DNA of 6,795 nt from Bacillota bacterium (lineage in GTDB: Bacteria; Bacillota; Sulfobacillia; JAJZYS01; JAJYTV01). Where the stretch lies: contig JAKAPV010000165.1 in the NCBI GenBank assembly GCA_021806845.1, positions 1 through 6,795 on the forward strand, given 5' to 3'. Below are positions 5,035 through 6,795 of this stretch, piece after piece. The notes below the pieces were generated by a model. It worked only from the letters and a program-made list of their open reading frames with translations. It ran no database searches and was not told the DNA's origin. Position numbers and translations under genes: made by a program. The first letter of the stretch is position 1; every line of letters begins with the position of its first letter.

Positions 5035-6549
5035 ATGCGCGGCACCGTTCCTTCCGGATCCGGATGGCCACCCATCATCCAGGGAGGAATGGGCGTCGCG
5101 GTTTCGCATTGGCCCCTCGCGCGCGCGGTTTCCATGGCAGGACAGCTCGGCGTTGTTTCCGGAACCGGCATCGACACAGTTGTGGTGCGACGCATGCAGG
5201 ACGGCGACATCGGCGGCCACGTCCGCCGGGCCCTCGCCGCCAGTCCGTGGTCTGCGCTCGCTGAGCAGTTTGTAGCACGCTACTTCCGCCCAGACGGGCG
5301 ATCTTCTGACCAACCCTATGCCAGGCTGCCGATGTGGACGCTCACATCGAACCACTGGCGCAAGGCGGTCGCGATGTTGTCTGGATACGTGGAGGTCTGG
5401 CTGGCGAAGCACGGCCACGGGGGTCGTGTCGGTATCAACCTGCTGACCAAAGTGCCGCTTCCCAACCTCGCCGTGTTGTACGGTGCGATGCATGCGGGCG
5501 TCGACGTCGTGCTGATGGGGGCCGGAATCCCGCGTGAGATCCCGGGAGCGCTCGACCGCATGGCGCAGCACGAAACGGCGGCACTGAGAATCGATATCGT
5601 CGGTGCTCGGGGCGACGACCCTGAGCAGTGGATGCGCTTTGAGCCGGTTGCCTATGAATCCACCGCGACGGATCCTCTGGTGCGTCCTGCCTTTTTCCCG
5701 ATCGTGGCGGCGCACAGCTTGGCACACATGATGGCCAAGAAGGCAAGTGGCTCGATTCAGGGGTTTGTGATCGAGGGGCCGACCGCCGGAGGCCATAACG
5801 CGCCTCCCCGCGGGCCGGAACGTCTCGACCAGACGGGCCAGCCGGTCTACGGCGAGCGCGACGTCGTCGATCTCGATGAGGTTGCGAAACTCGGCTATCC
5901 GTACTGGCTCGCCGGCGGGTTCGGGTTTCGCGGCAGCCTTGCGCAGGCGCAGGAGCAGGGCGCGGCAGGCATCCAGGTCGGTACGCTCTTCGCCTTTTGC
6001 GAGGAGTCCGGATTGACGGCCGACATCCGCAAGCAGGTCATCTCCGCGGTAAAAACGGGGAACTTGGCCGTTCGCACCGACCCCTTGGCGTCTCCGACCG
6101 GATTTCCGTTCAAGGTTGTGGAGCTTGAGCAAACGCTCTCGCAAACCGAGGTCTACGCCGACCGCCGCCGTGTGTGTGATCTCGGGTACCTGCGCGAGGC
6201 CTACCGGGAGGAGAGCGGGCGCGTAGGCTACCGCTGCCCCGCGGAACCGATCCGCGATTACGTGGCGAAGGGAGGCAACGCCGCGCAGACGCAAGGGCGC
6301 AAGTGCCTTTGCAACGGTCTGATGGCCTCGGCAGGTGTGCCGCAGGTGCAAAAGGACCACGCACTCGAGCAACCGATCGTCACGAGCGGCGACGAGATCC
6401 TGCGCATCCACGAGTTGCTCGGGGACCATGGCTCGTACTCGGCGCGGGATGTGATCGACTACCTCATGGACCGGCGGCGCGACGACGAAGGTCAATGCGC
6501 GGCGTCCCGCCCTCTCGCTGCGAAGGCTGATTGGGGCCCGACCTCCTGA
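5035..6549 (+). CDS. Nitronate monooxygenase-like FMN oxidoreductase, long subtype
   Basis: TIM-barrel flavoprotein of the nitronate monooxygenase / 2-nitropropane dioxygenase family (504 aa), likely cytosolic. What is seen: PPIIQGGMGVAVS (12-24) is the N-terminal FMN-site strand, GQLGVVSGT (36-44) follows, VLMGAGIPREIPG (159-171) is central, and EGPTAGGHNAPP (247-258) holds the AGGH motif whose His (254) is the usual catalytic base. WLAGGFGF (291-298) and GIQVGTLF (312-319) form the FMN phosphate site. A C-terminal extension carries Cys381, Cys401 and the KCLCNGL block (Cys424, Cys426), which is characteristic of the long subtype. Typical enzymes are about 320-360 aa, so the substrate may not be a nitronate; enoyl-ACP reductase-like roles are known in this fold. 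ATG 5035 is preferred because AAGGA lies at 5026-5030 and homology starts just after; GTG 4951 and GTG 4996 are in-frame alternatives. It follows a strong hairpin and is probably its own transcription unit. Confidence 0.85.
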   Translation: MRGTVPSGSGWPPIIQGGMGVAVSHWPLARAVSMAGQLGVVSGTGIDTVVVRRMQDGDIGGHVRRALAASPWSALAEQFVARYFRPDGRSSDQPYARLPMWTLTSNHWRKAVAMLSGYVEVWLAKHGHGGRVGINLLTKVPLPNLAVLYGAMHAGVDVVLMGAGIPREIPGALDRMAQHETAALRIDIVGARGDDPEQWMRFEPVAYESTATDPLVRPAFFPIVAAHSLAHMMAKKASGSIQGFVIEGPTAGGHNAPPRGPERLDQTGQPVYGERDVVDLDEVAKLGYPYWLAGGFGFRGSLAQAQEQGAAGIQVGTLFAFCEESGLTADIRKQVISAVKTGNLAVRTDPLASPTGFPFKVVELEQTLSQTEVYADRRRVCDLGYLREAYREESGRVGYRCPAEPIRDYVAKGGNAAQTQGRKCLCNGLMASAGVPQVQKDHALEQPIVTSGDEILRIHELLGDHGSYSARDVIDYLMDRRRDDEGQCAASRPLAAKADWGPTS

Positions 6550-6611
6550 TTGCCGGTCTGGTGACGTCGCACCTGCGCGACCAGCGCCTTTAGTCCTGTG
6601 GCCATGTAGCA

Positions 6612-6644
6612 GCCGGGGCTCCGATCAAGAGCAGAAAGCCCGGC
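6612..6644. repeat. Bulged hairpin between convergent genes
   Basis: GCCGGGGCT (6612-6620) pairs with AGCCCGGC (6637-6644) with one bulged G and a 16-base loop. It lies in the 105-bp gap between two convergent genes, where a bidirectional terminator is expected. No T-run follows on either strand, so a terminator function is only possible. Nothing else is recognised in this gap. Confidence 0.3.
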
Positions 6645-6654
6645 AGCAGCGAGG

Positions 6655-6795
6655 TCACTGGGCGGGCAGCGGGGTATCCGATTCGGCGGGGCCTGCCTCG
6701 TCGACTCGGTGCAGCAGCATCGTCTGCTCCGCTTCCAGCTCCCTGCGGCGCAGCAGGAGCTCCCGCTGCTGATCGAGTTCATCGAGCAGCGCAGC
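6655..6795 (-). CDS. C-terminal end of an unidentified protein with coiled-coil tail (partial)
   Basis: Reading the minus strand from the window edge gives 46 codons to a TGA at 6655-6657. The first 33 or so visible residues (AALLDELDQQRELLLRRREL onwards) are rich in Leu, Glu, Arg and Gln with leucines at heptad-like spacing, predicting an amphipathic helix or coiled coil. They are followed by a short polar, Pro-rich tail (ESDTPLPAQ). Such an ending is common in dimerising regulators (for example MerR-type proteins) and in many structural proteins, so no function is assigned. It converges on the nitronate monooxygenase-like gene, 105 bp away. An overlapping minus-strand frame from ATG 6782 is Cys/Ser/Arg-rich and looks like a shadow. 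Confidence 0.55.
   Translation of the reverse strand, partial: AALLDELDQQRELLLRRRELEAEQTMLLHRVDEAGPAESDTPLPAQ

Noticed and set aside
4930..6495. 521-codon open frame on the minus strand
   Set aside because: Antisense shadow of the nitronate monooxygenase-like gene; no recognisable domain and an Arg/His-rich composition typical of shadows.
1..6795. CRISPR array, tRNA or rRNA genes
   Set aside because: No regularly spaced direct repeats and no tRNA cloverleaf or rRNA-like sequence were seen on either strand.

Overview
The window comes from a GC-rich bacterium (about two thirds G+C by eye). Genes are tightly packed, GTG starts are used, and one gene pair overlaps by ATGA. An IS200/IS605 TnpB element next to a YhfZ-type regulator and a soluble-type GlpD would fit a high-GC Bacillota-like organism, possibly thermophilic, but the lineage call is weak.

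Layout. (1) 1-203: right end of an IS200/IS605 (IS1341-type) element, with the last 46 codons of tnpB, a hairpin right end and the 3' part of its omega/re-RNA. The element's left part lies outside the window. (2) 204-1149: a YhfZ-family GntR-like transcription regulator directly abutting the element. Its 5' end is damaged or unusual: family-like N-terminal sequence is open upstream, but there is no in-frame ATG/GTG/TTG before GTG 307. (3) 1150-1319: a leader with a perfect 7-bp-arm palindrome (1284-1301) just before the next ribosome binding site. (4) 1320-4357: a two-gene operon with a 4-bp overlap, made of an alkyl-DHAP-synthase-like FAD oxidase and a GlpD-type glycerol-3-phosphate dehydrogenase. 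(5) 4358-5034: a long stretch without a recognisable gene. It holds a large imperfect inverted repeat (4622-4687), a small TTGT-AG-ACAA dyad and a very strong perfect hairpin (4888-4917). (6) 5035-6549: an FMN-dependent nitronate-monooxygenase-like protein of the long (about 500 aa) subtype. (7) 6655-6795: the C-terminal end of a minus-strand gene with coiled-coil character, convergent with the previous gene.

How they may work together. GlpD oxidises glycerol-3-phosphate to dihydroxyacetone phosphate, and true alkyl-DHAP synthases use acyl-DHAP to make ether lipid precursors. The coupled pair therefore suggests a DHAP-centred module, either ether lipid synthesis or glycerol-phosphate oxidation with a companion flavoprotein. 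The regulator immediately upstream and the palindrome in front of the operon make a local repressor-operator circuit plausible. The TnpB element sits beside the regulator's start, so its guide RNA segment would read into that start region and the insertion may have altered the regulator's expression. I found no clearly new defence or RNA-guided system beyond this TnpB end. The most notable points are the TnpB guide/regulator junction, the broken regulator start, and the AGPS-like/GlpD pair.
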